Shown here in pieces: positions 17,624 to 29,237 of a DNA stretch of 64,000 bases. Numbering within the stretch: the stretch's first letter is position 1; each line of letters begins with the position of its first letter. This DNA is from Janthinobacterium sp. SUN073 (lineage in GTDB: Bacteria; Pseudomonadota; Gammaproteobacteria; Burkholderiales; Burkholderiaceae_D), in the NCBI RefSeq assembly GCF_030397665.1, contig NZ_JAPUBT010000003.1:248001-312000 (forward strand). Reading direction: 5' to 3'. The position numbers and the translations under genes were made by a program. Under the pieces are notes generated by a model, which searched no databases, was not told the DNA's origin, and was given only the letters and a program-made list of their open reading frames with translations.

Positions 17624-18765
17624 ATGCGCGTGCAACAACTGATCCTGAAAAACCGTGCCGACATCGATGCCGCACTGGCGCCCCTGGCCGCCATGGCGCC
17701 CGACCTGGTGTTGGTGTTTGGCGCCTGCGCCTATTTCTCCACCCCCGAACTGACGGCGGCGCTGCGCCGCCAACTGCCCGCCGCCGTGATCGCCGGCTGC
17801 TCCACTGCTGGCGAGATCGCCGGCAAGCGAGTCTACGACGACAGCTGCGTCATCACCGCCATCCGCTTTGCCCACACCACGGTGGCGATTGCCGACGCCA
17901 TCATCTGCGACATGGCGGACTCGTACGAGGCGGGCGAGCGCCTGGCGCAGGCGCTGCCGCAGGATGGTCTGGCGGCGGTCTTCATGCTGGGCACGGGCGT
18001 GGCCATCAACGGCAGCGCCGTGATTGCCGGCCTGCAGGCGCATCTGCCGCCGGGCGTCACCATATCGGGCGGGCTGGCCGCCGACGGCGGCGCCTTCCGC
18101 CAGACCTGGACCCTGGGTCCGCGCGGCGCGGCCGACAATACCATCGTCGCCGTCGGCCTGTACGGCGAGCATATCCGCCTCGGCTACGGCAGCCATGCGG
18201 GCTGGGAAGCGTTCGGCCCGGCGCGCAAGGTGACGCGCTGCGTCGACAACGTGCTGTATGGCCTCGATGGCGCGCGGGCGCTGGACATCTACAAACTGTA
18301 CCTGGGCGACTATGCGCGCGACCTGCCCGGCTCGGGCTTGCTGTTCCCGTTTGAAATGCTCTCGGCGGCGCATGAAAAAAGCAATGTGTTTCGCACCATC
18401 CTCGCCGTCGATGAAGCACAGGGTTCGCTGACACTGGCCGGTGACATCCTCGCCGACGGCTACCTGAAACTGATGCATTCCAGTACCAACCGGCTGATCG
18501 ACGGGGCCGAAATGGCCGCGCGCGGTGTCCAGCGCCACGCCGATACGCCGGGCGACCAGCTGGCCCTGCTGGTCAGCTGCGTGGGGCGCAAGCTGGTCAT
18601 GGGCGACCGGGTCGAGGAAGAGGTCGAAGCGGTGGCCGACGTGCTGGGCAGCGGCGCCACCTGTATCGCCGGCTTTTACTCCAACGGCGAAATCGGCATC
18701 ACGCAGCCGCATGGCGCATGCCAGTTGCATAACCAGACGATGACCGTGACTGTGCTGAGCGAAAC

Positions 18766-18769
<4 letters not shown>
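17624..18769 (+). CDS. FIST domain sensory protein
   Basis: A 381-residue stand-alone FIST_N plus FIST_C protein. Family segments visible are LVFGACAYF, AVIAGCSTAGEI, GDLAADGGAF-like SGGLAADGGAFRQT, RCVDNVLYGLDGARALDIYKLYLG and CIAGFYSNGEI. FIST is a predicted small-ligand-binding, probably amino-acid-sensing, domain found next to signalling proteins. There is no signal peptide. The ATG at 17624 is 14 bases after the HD-GYP stop, and its stop overlaps the kinase start (ATGA). FIST output is probably read by that kinase, since the domains also occur fused. Confidence 0.9.
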
Positions 18770-22310
<3,541 letters not shown>

Positions 22311-22314
<4 letters not shown>

Positions 22315-22352
22315 TGTAGATCATAATTTTTTGAACAAGCTCTTGCTATCCT
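22311..22352 (+). promoter_or_regulatory. FNR/Anr-dependent class II-type promoter of phaC-usp
   Basis: TTGATGTAGATCAT (22311-22324) matches TTGAT-N4-ATCAA at nine of ten defined bases. A TATCCT -10 element with an upstream TG lies at 22344-22352. The box centre (22317.5) would sit 41.5 bases before a start near 22359, the classic position of an FNR-activated class II promoter. It overlaps the kinase stop codon and lies 53 bases before phaC. Confidence 0.72.
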
Positions 22353-22376
22353 GTAAAAAAATGACAGGAGTGCTGA

Positions 22377-24194
22377 ATGAGCAAGACGCAGCCGAGCAAT
22401 GCGGAACAACAAGTTGAACATGAGCGCCAGGGCAGCGCCTGGCAAGGCGTGCCGGCGCCCGACTATCCGGAGAGCGTGCCCGAAGGCGCCACCCTGGACC
22501 TGCTGCTGAACGCCTGGCTGGGCAAGTTTACGGGCGGCATTTCGCCGGCCGCGCTGGGCAACGCCTATGCCGACTGGCTCAGCCACCTGGCGCTGGCGCC
22601 ATCGAAGCAGCTGACCCTGCTGCAGGAAGCGTGGAAGAAGATCGGCCGCTGGCAGCAGTACGCGCTGCAATCCGCGCTGCAGTCGGCGCAGAGCGGCAGC
22701 GCCAGTGCGCCGCCGTGCATCGCGCCGCTGCCGCAGGACCGGCGCTTCGAGGACCCCGCGTGGCAGCGCTGGCCGTACAACCTGGCATACCAGGGCTTCT
22801 TGCTGCAGCAGCAGTGGTGGCACCGTGCCACCACGGGCGTGCGCGGCGTCTCGCCGCACCACGAAGATGTCGTCACGTTCACCGTGCGCCAGTGGCTCGA
22901 CATGCTGGCGCCGTCGAACTTCATGCTGACCAATCCCGTGGTGCAGCAAACAACCCTGGCGAGCGGTGGCGCCAACCTGGCGAACGGCGCGCAGCACCTG
23001 GCCGACGACTGGCGCCGCGCCGCCATGGGCGCGCATGCGCCCGACCAGCGCAGCTACAAGGCAGGCGAGAACGTGGCCGTCACGCCCGGCAAGGTGGTTT
23101 ACCGCAATGACCTGATCGAGCTGCTGCAGTACGCGCCGGCGACGGCCAGCGTGCATGCCACGCCGCTGCTGTTCGTGCCGGCGTGGATCATGAAATACTA
23201 CATACTCGACCTGTCGCCGCACAATTCGCTGGTGCGCCACCTGGTGCAGCAGGGCCACACGGTGTTCATGATTTCATGGAAAAATCCCCTCGAAGAAGAC
23301 CGCGAGCTGTCGCTGGAAGACTACCGCCAGTTGGGCGTGATGGACGCGCTCGACGCCGTTGCCCGCATCACGGGCGCGCCGCAGGTGCACGCGACCGGCT
23401 ACTGCCTGGGCGGCACCCTGCTGGCGATTGCCGCCGCGACGATGGCGCGCGACGGCGATGCGCGCCTGGCCAGCCTCACCATGCTGGCGTCGCAGGTGGA
23501 CTTCAAGGAACCGGGCGAACTGTCGCTGTTCATCGACGAGAGCCAGGTCAGCTTCCTGGAAGCGGCCATGTGGAAGCAGGGTTATCTCGACACGAAGCAG
23601 ATGGCGGGCGCCTTCCAGCTGCTGCGTTCGAACGACCTGATCTGGTCGCGCCGATTGAACCACTATCTGCTCGGCCTCGATGAGCAGGACAGCGACCTGA
23701 TGGCCTGGAATGCGGACGCCACGCGCATGCCCTGCCGCATGCATTCGGAATACCTGCGCCGTTTGTTCCTGCACAACGACCTGGCCGAAGGGCGCTACCG
23801 CACGGCAGGGCGGCACATCGCCCTGCCCGACATCGATGCCCCCATCTTTGCCGTCGGCACCCTGACGGACCACGTGGCGCCATGGCGCTCCGTGTATAAA
23901 CTGCAGCTGCTGACCGACACCGACGTCACCTTCCTGCTCACCTCGGGCGGCCACAATGCGGGCGTGGTCTCGCCGCCGGGCCAGGCGCGCCGCAGCTACC
24001 AGCTGGCCACGCACCCCCACGACGCACCCTACATCGACGCGGACAGCTGGCAGCGCGAGGTGCCACACCACGACGGCTCCTGGTGGCCCGCCTGGCAAGC
24101 CTGGATGGCAGAGCGCTCGGGCGCGCAGGTGGCGCCGCCGGCCATGGGACCCGACCTGGGCGACGCGCCGGGCAACTACGTGCTGCAGACTTGA
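22377..24194 (+). CDS. phaC: Class I poly(R)-hydroxyalkanoate synthase
   Basis: A 605-residue PHA synthase. The catalytic nucleophile Cys343 lies in the lipase-like box GYCLGG, with the Asp in GTLTDHVAPW and the His in SGGHNAGVV completing the triad. The N-terminal third (TLDLLLNAWLGKFTGGISP, NFMLTNPVV) is typical of class I/II enzymes. It polymerises hydroxyacyl-CoA into storage granules. AGGAG precedes the ATG at 22377. It is not beside phaA, phaB or phaR. It pairs with a stress protein under an FNR-type promoter, as in low-oxygen regulons of Pseudomonas and Burkholderia, and is probably a second, anaerobiosis-linked copy. Confidence 0.93.
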   Translation: MSKTQPSNAEQQVEHERQGSAWQGVPAPDYPESVPEGATLDLLLNAWLGKFTGGISPAALGNAYADWLSHLALAPSKQLTLLQEAWKKIGRWQQYALQSALQSAQSGSASAPPCIAPLPQDRRFEDPAWQRWPYNLAYQGFLLQQQWWHRATTGVRGVSPHHEDVVTFTVRQWLDMLAPSNFMLTNPVVQQTTLASGGANLANGAQHLADDWRRAAMGAHAPDQRSYKAGENVAVTPGKVVYRNDLIELLQYAPATASVHATPLLFVPAWIMKYYILDLSPHNSLVRHLVQQGHTVFMISWKNPLEEDRELSLEDYRQLGVMDALDAVARITGAPQVHATGYCLGGTLLAIAAATMARDGDARLASLTMLASQVDFKEPGELSLFIDESQVSFLEAAMWKQGYLDTKQMAGAFQLLRSNDLIWSRRLNHYLLGLDEQDSDLMAWNADATRMPCRMHSEYLRRLFLHNDLAEGRYRTAGRHIALPDIDAPIFAVGTLTDHVAPWRSVYKLQLLTDTDVTFLLTSGGHNAGVVSPPGQARRSYQLATHPHDAPYIDADSWQREVPHHDGSWWPAWQAWMAERSGAQVAPPAMGPDLGDAPGNYVLQT

Positions 24195-24225
24195 CAACCG
24201 ACTTCCGACAACCGAGGAAAACGCC

Positions 24226-25071
24226 ATGCCCTACACTACCCTGCTGGTCCACGTCGACAATTCCCGCCACTGCGCCCAGCGCATCCGCCTGGCCGTGCGC
24301 CTGGCCGTCGCCGAAGGCGCGCACCTGATCGGTTCGGCCATGAGCGGCATCTCGCGCTATGCGTATGGCGGCGGCGTCAACGCGCTGCAGTTTGCGCCGG
24401 CGCAGATGCAGGCGCTGCGCAGCCAGGCCAGCGAGGCCTTGCATGAATTCGAGCGCATCGCCCGCGAAGAAGGCCTGGGCACCTACGAAACGCGCTTCGT
24501 CGACGACGACGCGCAAGGCGCGCTGCTGCTGCAGGCGCGCTATTGCGACTTGCTGATCCTCGGCCAGACGGACGCGCAGGATACGCCCTCGCGCGTCATC
24601 GCCGGCACGCCCGAATACCTGATGCTGCATTGCGGCCGGCCCGTGCTGATGGTGCCGCACATGCCGTCCGCCGCGCTATCGGATACCGCGCAGCACCCGC
24701 TGCTGGCCTGGAACGGCAGCGCCGAAGCGCTGCGCGCCATCACCGATGCGCTGCCGCTGCTGCAACGCGCGCGGCAGGTGACCCTGGCCGTCGTCAATTC
24801 GCACGCCCAGCCGGCCGCGCACGGCGAGCAGCCGGGTGCCGACCTGGCCCTGTACCTGGCGCGTCACGGCGTCAACGTCGAGGTGCTGCAGCACGACACG
24901 CCGCCGGGCCAGGACGTGGGCGCGGCGCTGCTGGCCATGGCCGCGCAGCGCCAGTGCGACCTGGTTGTGATGGGCTGCTACGGCCACATGCGCCTGCGCG
25001 AAGCGCTGCTGGGCGGCGTCACGCGCACGGTGCTGCAGGACATGCGCTTGCCGGTGCTGGTGTCGCACTGA
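24226..25071 (+). CDS. Tandem-domain universal stress protein
   Basis: A 281-residue protein with two UspA-like domains. The first begins TTLLVHVDNSRHC and ends GTPEYLMLHCGRPVLMVPH; the second (about 150-281) carries LLAWNGSAEALRAI and the phosphate-binding-like VVMGCYGHMRLREALLGGVTRTVLQ. The first domain has a diverged glycine loop (LGQTDAQDTP), so nucleotide binding may rest on the second. The ATG at 24226 follows a GAGG site; longer in-frame starts would overlap phaC. It lies 31 bases after phaC and is probably co-transcribed from the FNR-type promoter. It ends five bases before the convergent VIT gene. Confidence 0.9.
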   Translation: MPYTTLLVHVDNSRHCAQRIRLAVRLAVAEGAHLIGSAMSGISRYAYGGGVNALQFAPAQMQALRSQASEALHEFERIAREEGLGTYETRFVDDDAQGALLLQARYCDLLILGQTDAQDTPSRVIAGTPEYLMLHCGRPVLMVPHMPSAALSDTAQHPLLAWNGSAEALRAITDALPLLQRARQVTLAVVNSHAQPAAHGEQPGADLALYLARHGVNVEVLQHDTPPGQDVGAALLAMAAQRQCDLVVMGCYGHMRLREALLGGVTRTVLQDMRLPVLVSH

Positions 25072-25076
25072 CAGCG

Positions 25077-25775
25077 TCAGGCTGCCGTGGCGCCGAACAG
25101 CGCCCCGATGCCCGATGCCGCCGCCATCGACAGCGCGCTCCAGAACACCACGCGCAGCACGCCACGGCCCACGCGCGCGCCGCCGGCCCTGGCGGCCAGG
25201 CCGCCCAGCAGGGCCAGCGATAGCAGCGACGCCACGACGATGGCTGGCGCCAGCATCGACAGCGGCGCCAGCAACACCACCAGCAGCGGCAACGCCGCAC
25301 CGACGGCAAAACTGAGCGCCGAAGCGAGCGCCGCCTGCAGCGGGCGCGCGCGCATGCTCTCCGTGATGCCCAGTTCATCGCGCGCATGCGCGCCGATCGC
25401 ATCGTGCGCCGTCAGCGCCCTGGCCACTTGCGCGGCCAGCGCCGGCGCCAGGCCGCGCGCCACATAAATGTGCGTCAGCTCGTGCAGCTCCCCCTTGGGA
25501 TCGCCGAGCAGCTCGCCGCCCTCGCGCTCCAGCGCCGCCTGTTCCGTATCGGCCTGCGATTGCACCGACACATATTCGCCCGTGGCCATCGACATGGCGC
25601 CCGCCACCAGGCCCGCCACGCCGGCCACCAGGATGCTGTCGTGCGTGGCGTGGGACGCCACGACACCCAGCACCAGGCTGGCCGTCGAGACGATGCCGTC
25701 ATTGGCGCCCAGCACGGCGGCGCGCAGCCAGCCCACGTTGTCCATCCGGTGAAACTCGCGGTGTCGCAATGGCAT
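25077..25775 (-). CDS. VIT/CCC1-family iron-manganese transporter
   Basis: A 232-residue membrane protein of the VIT1/CCC1 family, which moves Fe(II) or Mn(II) out of the cytoplasm. Motifs are LGANDGIVSTASLVLGV in TM1, SMATGEYVSVQSQ after TM2 (metal site), a charged Glu-rich metal-binding loop (about 70-130; LEREGGELL, KGELHEL) and three C-terminal membrane segments. AAGGAG six bases before the ATG at 25775 fixes the start. It begins ten bases after the sensor-kinase stop, so it is most likely the third gene of that two-component operon, suggesting control by a metal-responsive system. Confidence 0.88.
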   Translation of the reverse strand: MPLRHREFHRMDNVGWLRAAVLGANDGIVSTASLVLGVVASHATHDSILVAGVAGLVAGAMSMATGEYVSVQSQADTEQAALEREGGELLGDPKGELHELTHIYVARGLAPALAAQVARALTAHDAIGAHARDELGITESMRARPLQAALASALSFAVGAALPLLVVLLAPLSMLAPAIVVASLLSLALLGGLAARAGGARVGRGVLRVVFWSALSMAAASGIGALFGATAA

Positions 25776-25785
25776 ATTCGCTCCT

Positions 25786-27189
25786 TTATGCTGGAAAGGC
25801 CGCGTCGGTGGGCACGGGAAAGCGCACCGTCACCACCAGGCCAGCGCCATCGTGGCCGGCGGCCAGCTGCACGCTGGCACCATGCGTTTCGGCGATGCGC
25901 CGCACGATCGACAAGCCCAGGCCGCTGCCCGGCTGCTGCGCGCCGGCGGCGCGAAAAAAGCGTTCGAACACGCGCTCGCGCAGCTGCTCGGCGATACCGG
26001 GCCCCGTGTCGCTCACGCGCAGCAGCACGCCGTCGGCCTCGGTGCGGCAGGCCAGCACCAGCGTGCCGCCGGCCGGGGTGTAGCGCATGGCATTGTCCAT
26101 CAGATTGCGCGCCAGGATCAGGACATGGTCGAGCTGCAAACGGCACGGCGCCGTGGCCAGGTCGGCCCGCAGCAGCAAATCCTGGCGCTGCGCCTGCGCC
26201 ATCCAGGCGGGCAGCTGTTCGGCCAGCACGGCGGCCAGGTCCAGCACGGGCAGGTCGGGCGGCGGCTGCGACTGCGGGTCGAGCCGGGACAAGGTCAGCA
26301 ACTGCCCCACCAGGCGCGTGGCGCGGTCCACGCTCAGGCCCAGGCCCATCACGGATTCCTTGCGCTCGGCGTCGCTGCGCGCGCGCTGCAGCACCTGCAG
26401 GTTGGTCTTGATGGCCGCCAGCGGCGTGCGCAGTTCATGCGCGGCATCGGCCGTGAAGCGCTGCTCCTGCTCGCGCGTCTGGCGCACGCGCACGAACAGG
26501 CGGTTGATAGCCTGCAGCAGCGGCTGCACTTCCAGCGGCGCACCCGTCACGCTGACGCTGGCAAGATCGTCGGGCGTGCGCAGCGCCACTTCATCGGCGC
26601 TACGGCGCAGGGCGCGAAACACGCGGTTGATGCTCCACCAGATGGCCAGCGCCGCCAGGGCCGCCATCGGCAAGCCGATGGCCAGCAGCTTCACGGCGAA
26701 GCGGCCGCTGATTTCCTGGCGGTGGCTGGCCGGTTCCGCCACCTGGATCTGCAGCTGCGCGTTGTGATTCCAGCTCGTGTAGATGCGCCACAGGCGGCCA
26801 TCGTTGTCGTGCCAGCTGTAGCCCACATCGGCCGGCGCGGCGAACGCCTGATCCGGCGCGCCGGCGTTCTTGTACAGCAGGCGCTGCCGCGCATCCCACA
26901 CCTGGAACAGCAGATACTGGCGGTGGTTGCGGTTCTGCGCCACCGGCATCACCAGCGACGCGCTCGCGCCATGCTCCTGCACCTCGTGCTCGGCCAAAGC
27001 GAGCAGCAAATGGCCCGTCTCGGCCAGCGACTGGTCGAACAGTTCCTGGCTTTCGCGCCCCGCTTCCAGATACACGATGGCGGCACTGAAGCCCCATAAG
27101 GTGAACGTCAGTCCCAGCAGCACGGCCAGCAGCGTGCGCCGCAGCGACCATGCGCCCGCGTTACCCGGGATGGCGGGCATCATGGACAC
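25786..27189 (-). CDS. Sensor histidine kinase, QseC/PmrB-like
   Basis: A 467-residue membrane kinase. TM1 is near residues 18-38 and TM2 near 165-187, flanking a periplasmic domain of about 125 residues. The cytoplasmic part has a HAMP-like linker, HisKA with AHELRTPLAAIKTN, and HATPase motifs NLMDNAMRYTP, SDTGPGI and GSGLGLSIV. It overlaps the response-regulator gene by ten bases. Three further in-frame Met codons (MSMM) make the exact start uncertain by up to three codons. The periplasmic domain lacks an ExxE iron motif that I can identify, so the ligand is unknown. The co-transcribed VIT transporter hints at iron or manganese. Confidence 0.9.
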   Translation of the reverse strand: MSMMPAIPGNAGAWSLRRTLLAVLLGLTFTLWGFSAAIVYLEAGRESQELFDQSLAETGHLLLALAEHEVQEHGASASLVMPVAQNRNHRQYLLFQVWDARQRLLYKNAGAPDQAFAAPADVGYSWHDNDGRLWRIYTSWNHNAQLQIQVAEPASHRQEISGRFAVKLLAIGLPMAALAALAIWWSINRVFRALRRSADEVALRTPDDLASVSVTGAPLEVQPLLQAINRLFVRVRQTREQEQRFTADAAHELRTPLAAIKTNLQVLQRARSDAERKESVMGLGLSVDRATRLVGQLLTLSRLDPQSQPPPDLPVLDLAAVLAEQLPAWMAQAQRQDLLLRADLATAPCRLQLDHVLILARNLMDNAMRYTPAGGTLVLACRTEADGVLLRVSDTGPGIAEQLRERVFERFFRAAGAQQPGSGLGLSIVRRIAETHGASVQLAAGHDGAGLVVTVRFPVPTDAAFPA

Positions 27190-27875
27190 GCCTGCACATC
27201 GGGCGTATCCGGCGTAGCGGGCTTGTCGATGCTGTAGCCGATGGCATGCACGGTGCGGATCAGCGCCTTGCCCAGTTTGCGCCGCAAATGGTGGATATGC
27301 ACCTGCAGCGCGTTGCTGTCGACTTCCTCGCCCCAGCTGTAGACGCCCTCTTCCAGCTGCACGCGGCTCAGGATGCGCCCGCGCTGCTCGACGAGCATCA
27401 GCAGGATGCTGAACTCCTTGCCCGTCACGGGCACCTCCACGCCGCCCTGCCGCACCTGGCGCGCGGCGACGTCGATGACGATATCGCCGTGCACGAGTTC
27501 TTCGTGCGTGCGCCCGGCCGCGCGGCGGCAGGCGCTGCGCATGCGCGCCGCCAGCTCATCGAGGTCGAAGGGCTTGACGATGAAGTCATCCGCGCCCGCA
27601 TCCAGGCCCGTCACCCGGTCGACGATCTGATCGCGCGCCGTGACGATCAGGATCGCCCCGTCATAGCCGCCGCGGCGCAAGGTCGCCAGCGCCTGCATGC
27701 CATCTTCGCCCGGCAGGGCCAGGTCGAGCAACAGACAGCCATAGCGGTGCAGGCGCACGGCCATATGCGCGCTTTCGGCCGACTGCACCCAGTCGACCGC
27801 ATAGCCGGCCTGCTCCAGCCCCATCTGCGTGGCGCGCCCCAGCTGGGGATCGTCTTCTGTCAGCAATATACGCAT
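27180..27875 (-). CDS. OmpR-family response regulator, QseB/PmrA-like
   Basis: A 231-residue response regulator: receiver (residues 1-115) with Asp8-Asp9, phospho-acceptor Asp51 in LLLDLALPGEDGM and Lys in IVKPFDLDEL, then a winged-helix DNA-binding domain (about 125-220; VTGKEFSILLMLVEQRGRILSR, NALQVHIHHLRRKLG). The ATG at 27875 opens directly into the conserved MRILLTEDD; the longer in-frame extension reaches into the divergent promoter region and is not credible. A PmrA/QseB-type direct repeat lies 62 bases upstream, which would allow autoregulation. Confidence 0.92.
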   Translation of the reverse strand: MRILLTEDDPQLGRATQMGLEQAGYAVDWVQSAESAHMAVRLHRYGCLLLDLALPGEDGMQALATLRRGGYDGAILIVTARDQIVDRVTGLDAGADDFIVKPFDLDELAARMRSACRRAAGRTHEELVHGDIVIDVAARQVRQGGVEVPVTGKEFSILLMLVEQRGRILSRVQLEEGVYSWGEEVDSNALQVHIHHLRRKLGKALIRTVHAIGYSIDKPATPDTPDVQACP

Positions 27876-27936
27876 CGTGGCCTGTCCTGTCTGGCTGTCC
27901 TGTCCGAATTTCATGCCGGCAGCGTAGGCGCCGGAC

Positions 27937-27953
27937 ATTAAGAACTTCTTAAC
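27937..27953. promoter_or_regulatory. PmrA/QseB-type binding box between the regulator and cytochrome b561
   Basis: Read on the minus strand, GTTAAG-AAGTT-CTTAAT gives two TTAA units 11 bases apart, the spacing of the known PmrA/QseB direct repeat (YTTAAK-N5-YTTAAK). It lies 62 bases from the regulator start and 118 from the cytochrome start, so it could control both divergent transcripts. Confidence 0.6.
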
Positions 27954-28070
27954 ATCCGCTGGCGACCATCGATACATCGTCCACTTCCGGCTGCCTCCCA
28001 TGCCCGCCCCGTATCTTAACCGCTGGCGGCCAGATGCATCATCCACGCAACACAACGACAAGGAAACACC

Positions 28071-28613
28071 ATGCACACCCACACTTTGAAGACGCAAGAC
28101 TGGCGCTATGCGGCCCCTGCGCGCCTGCTGCACTGGCTGATGGCCGTGCTGATCCCCGCCATGCTGGCCCTGGGCTGGTATATGATGGAGGTCGAGGACG
28201 ATCCCGGCAGCGAGGTATACTTCAATCTGCATAAATCGCTGGGCTTGCTGCTCCTGCTGCTGCTCGCCGCGCGCGCCGCCTGGCGCCTGGGACACGCGCC
28301 GGCTAGCCTGCCGCCGTCCGTGGCGCCGTGGCAAGCGCGCCTGTCACGCCTGGGGCATGGCTTGCTGTACGCGGGCATGCTGCTGGTGCCGGCGACTGGC
28401 CTGGCGGGAGCGCTGCTGAGCAAGAGCGGCGTGGCCTTCTTCGGCCTGGCCCTGCCGCGCTGGTTCGCGCCCGACCACGCCCTGGCCGAACAATGCTTCG
28501 AACTGCACGAACTGGGCGCCTGGACCCTGGCCGCCCTGATCGTCCTGCACGCCATTGCCGGCCTCAAGCATCTGCTGCTGGACAAGGACGGCGTCTTCCA
28601 GCGCATGCTGTAG
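28071..28613 (+). CDS. Cytochrome b561
   Basis: A 180-residue four-helix membrane cytochrome of the bacterial b561 family. Haem-ligand histidines are visible in RLLHWLMAVL, FNLHKSLGLL, CFELHELGAW and LHAIAGLKHLL. It shuttles electrons from quinol or, in some relatives, oxidises superoxide at the inner membrane. AAGGAAA precedes the ATG at 28071. It is divergent from the two-component/VIT operon and shares the intergenic PmrA/QseB-type site. The 21-base gap to the convergent sigma-factor gene holds no terminator I can see. Confidence 0.9.
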   Translation: MHTHTLKTQDWRYAAPARLLHWLMAVLIPAMLALGWYMMEVEDDPGSEVYFNLHKSLGLLLLLLLAARAAWRLGHAPASLPPSVAPWQARLSRLGHGLLYAGMLLVPATGLAGALLSKSGVAFFGLALPRWFAPDHALAEQCFELHELGAWTLAALIVLHAIAGLKHLLLDKDGVFQRML

Positions 28614-28634
28614 ACGGCTGGCGTGCCATGATGC

Positions 28635-29237
28635 TTATGAGGCAACAGCAAACGATGACGGTCCCGGCTGGAAACCAGCCCGCGCCGTGCGCAAAGCCCG
28701 GCGCGCCGTACCGATGCCGCCGATGACGGTCTGCCCCGTCTGCGCGGCGCAGTGGTCGAGCGCCTGCCGCAGCAGGGTGTCGACGCTGCGCAGCGAGATG
28801 CCGTGGCGCGCGGCCACCTCGTCGCGCGTGGCGTCCTCCAGGCGCAAGCCGAACAGCACCTGGCGGTGGCGCCGCGGCAGGCACGCCACCGCCCGGTCGA
28901 CGGCGGCCAGTTCGGAGCGCACTTCGGCCAGCGTGGCCGGTCCCGCCGCGCCATCTGCCAACTGTTCCAGCACCGCTTCGGCGCCATCCGCGTAGTGCCA
29001 GGGCCGCGCCTGGCGCAGCCGGTCCACGGCCAGGTTGCACGCCACGCGGCAGACGTAGGCATCCATGCTGCTGGCGGGCGGTGCCGGCTTGCCCGCCAGG
29101 CGCAGCCAGGCGTCGTGCAGGCTGTCGCTGGCCAGCTCCGCGCAGCCCAGGTAGCGCGTCAGGCGCCGGTGCAGGCGCGTGTAGTGCGTGGCCAGGTGCG
29201 CCTGCAGGCATGGCGACAACGCTTCCACGCTGGCCAT
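28635..29237 (-). CDS. ECF-type RNA polymerase sigma factor, translationally coupled to the giant exoprotein
   Basis: A 200-residue sigma-70-family ECF factor. Region 2 spans LHRRLTRYLGCAELASDSLHDAWLRLAG to VACNLAVDRLRQ (about 20-80). Region 4 is LPRRHRQVLFGLRLEDATRDEVAARHGISLRSVDTLLRQAL (about 118-165). The ATG at 29237 uses the last A of the exoprotein stop codon (TGATG), so translation depends on ribosomes finishing the 4265-codon gene. A much longer upstream in-frame reading exists but lies entirely inside the exoprotein. No anti-sigma gene is adjacent. A close paralogue sits in the same position at 61202-61933. Confidence 0.88.
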   Translation of the reverse strand: MASVEALSPCLQAHLATHYTRLHRRLTRYLGCAELASDSLHDAWLRLAGKPAPPASSMDAYVCRVACNLAVDRLRQARPWHYADGAEAVLEQLADGAAGPATLAEVRSELAAVDRAVACLPRRHRQVLFGLRLEDATRDEVAARHGISLRSVDTLLRQALDHCAAQTGQTVIGGIGTARRALRTARAGFQPGPSSFAVAS

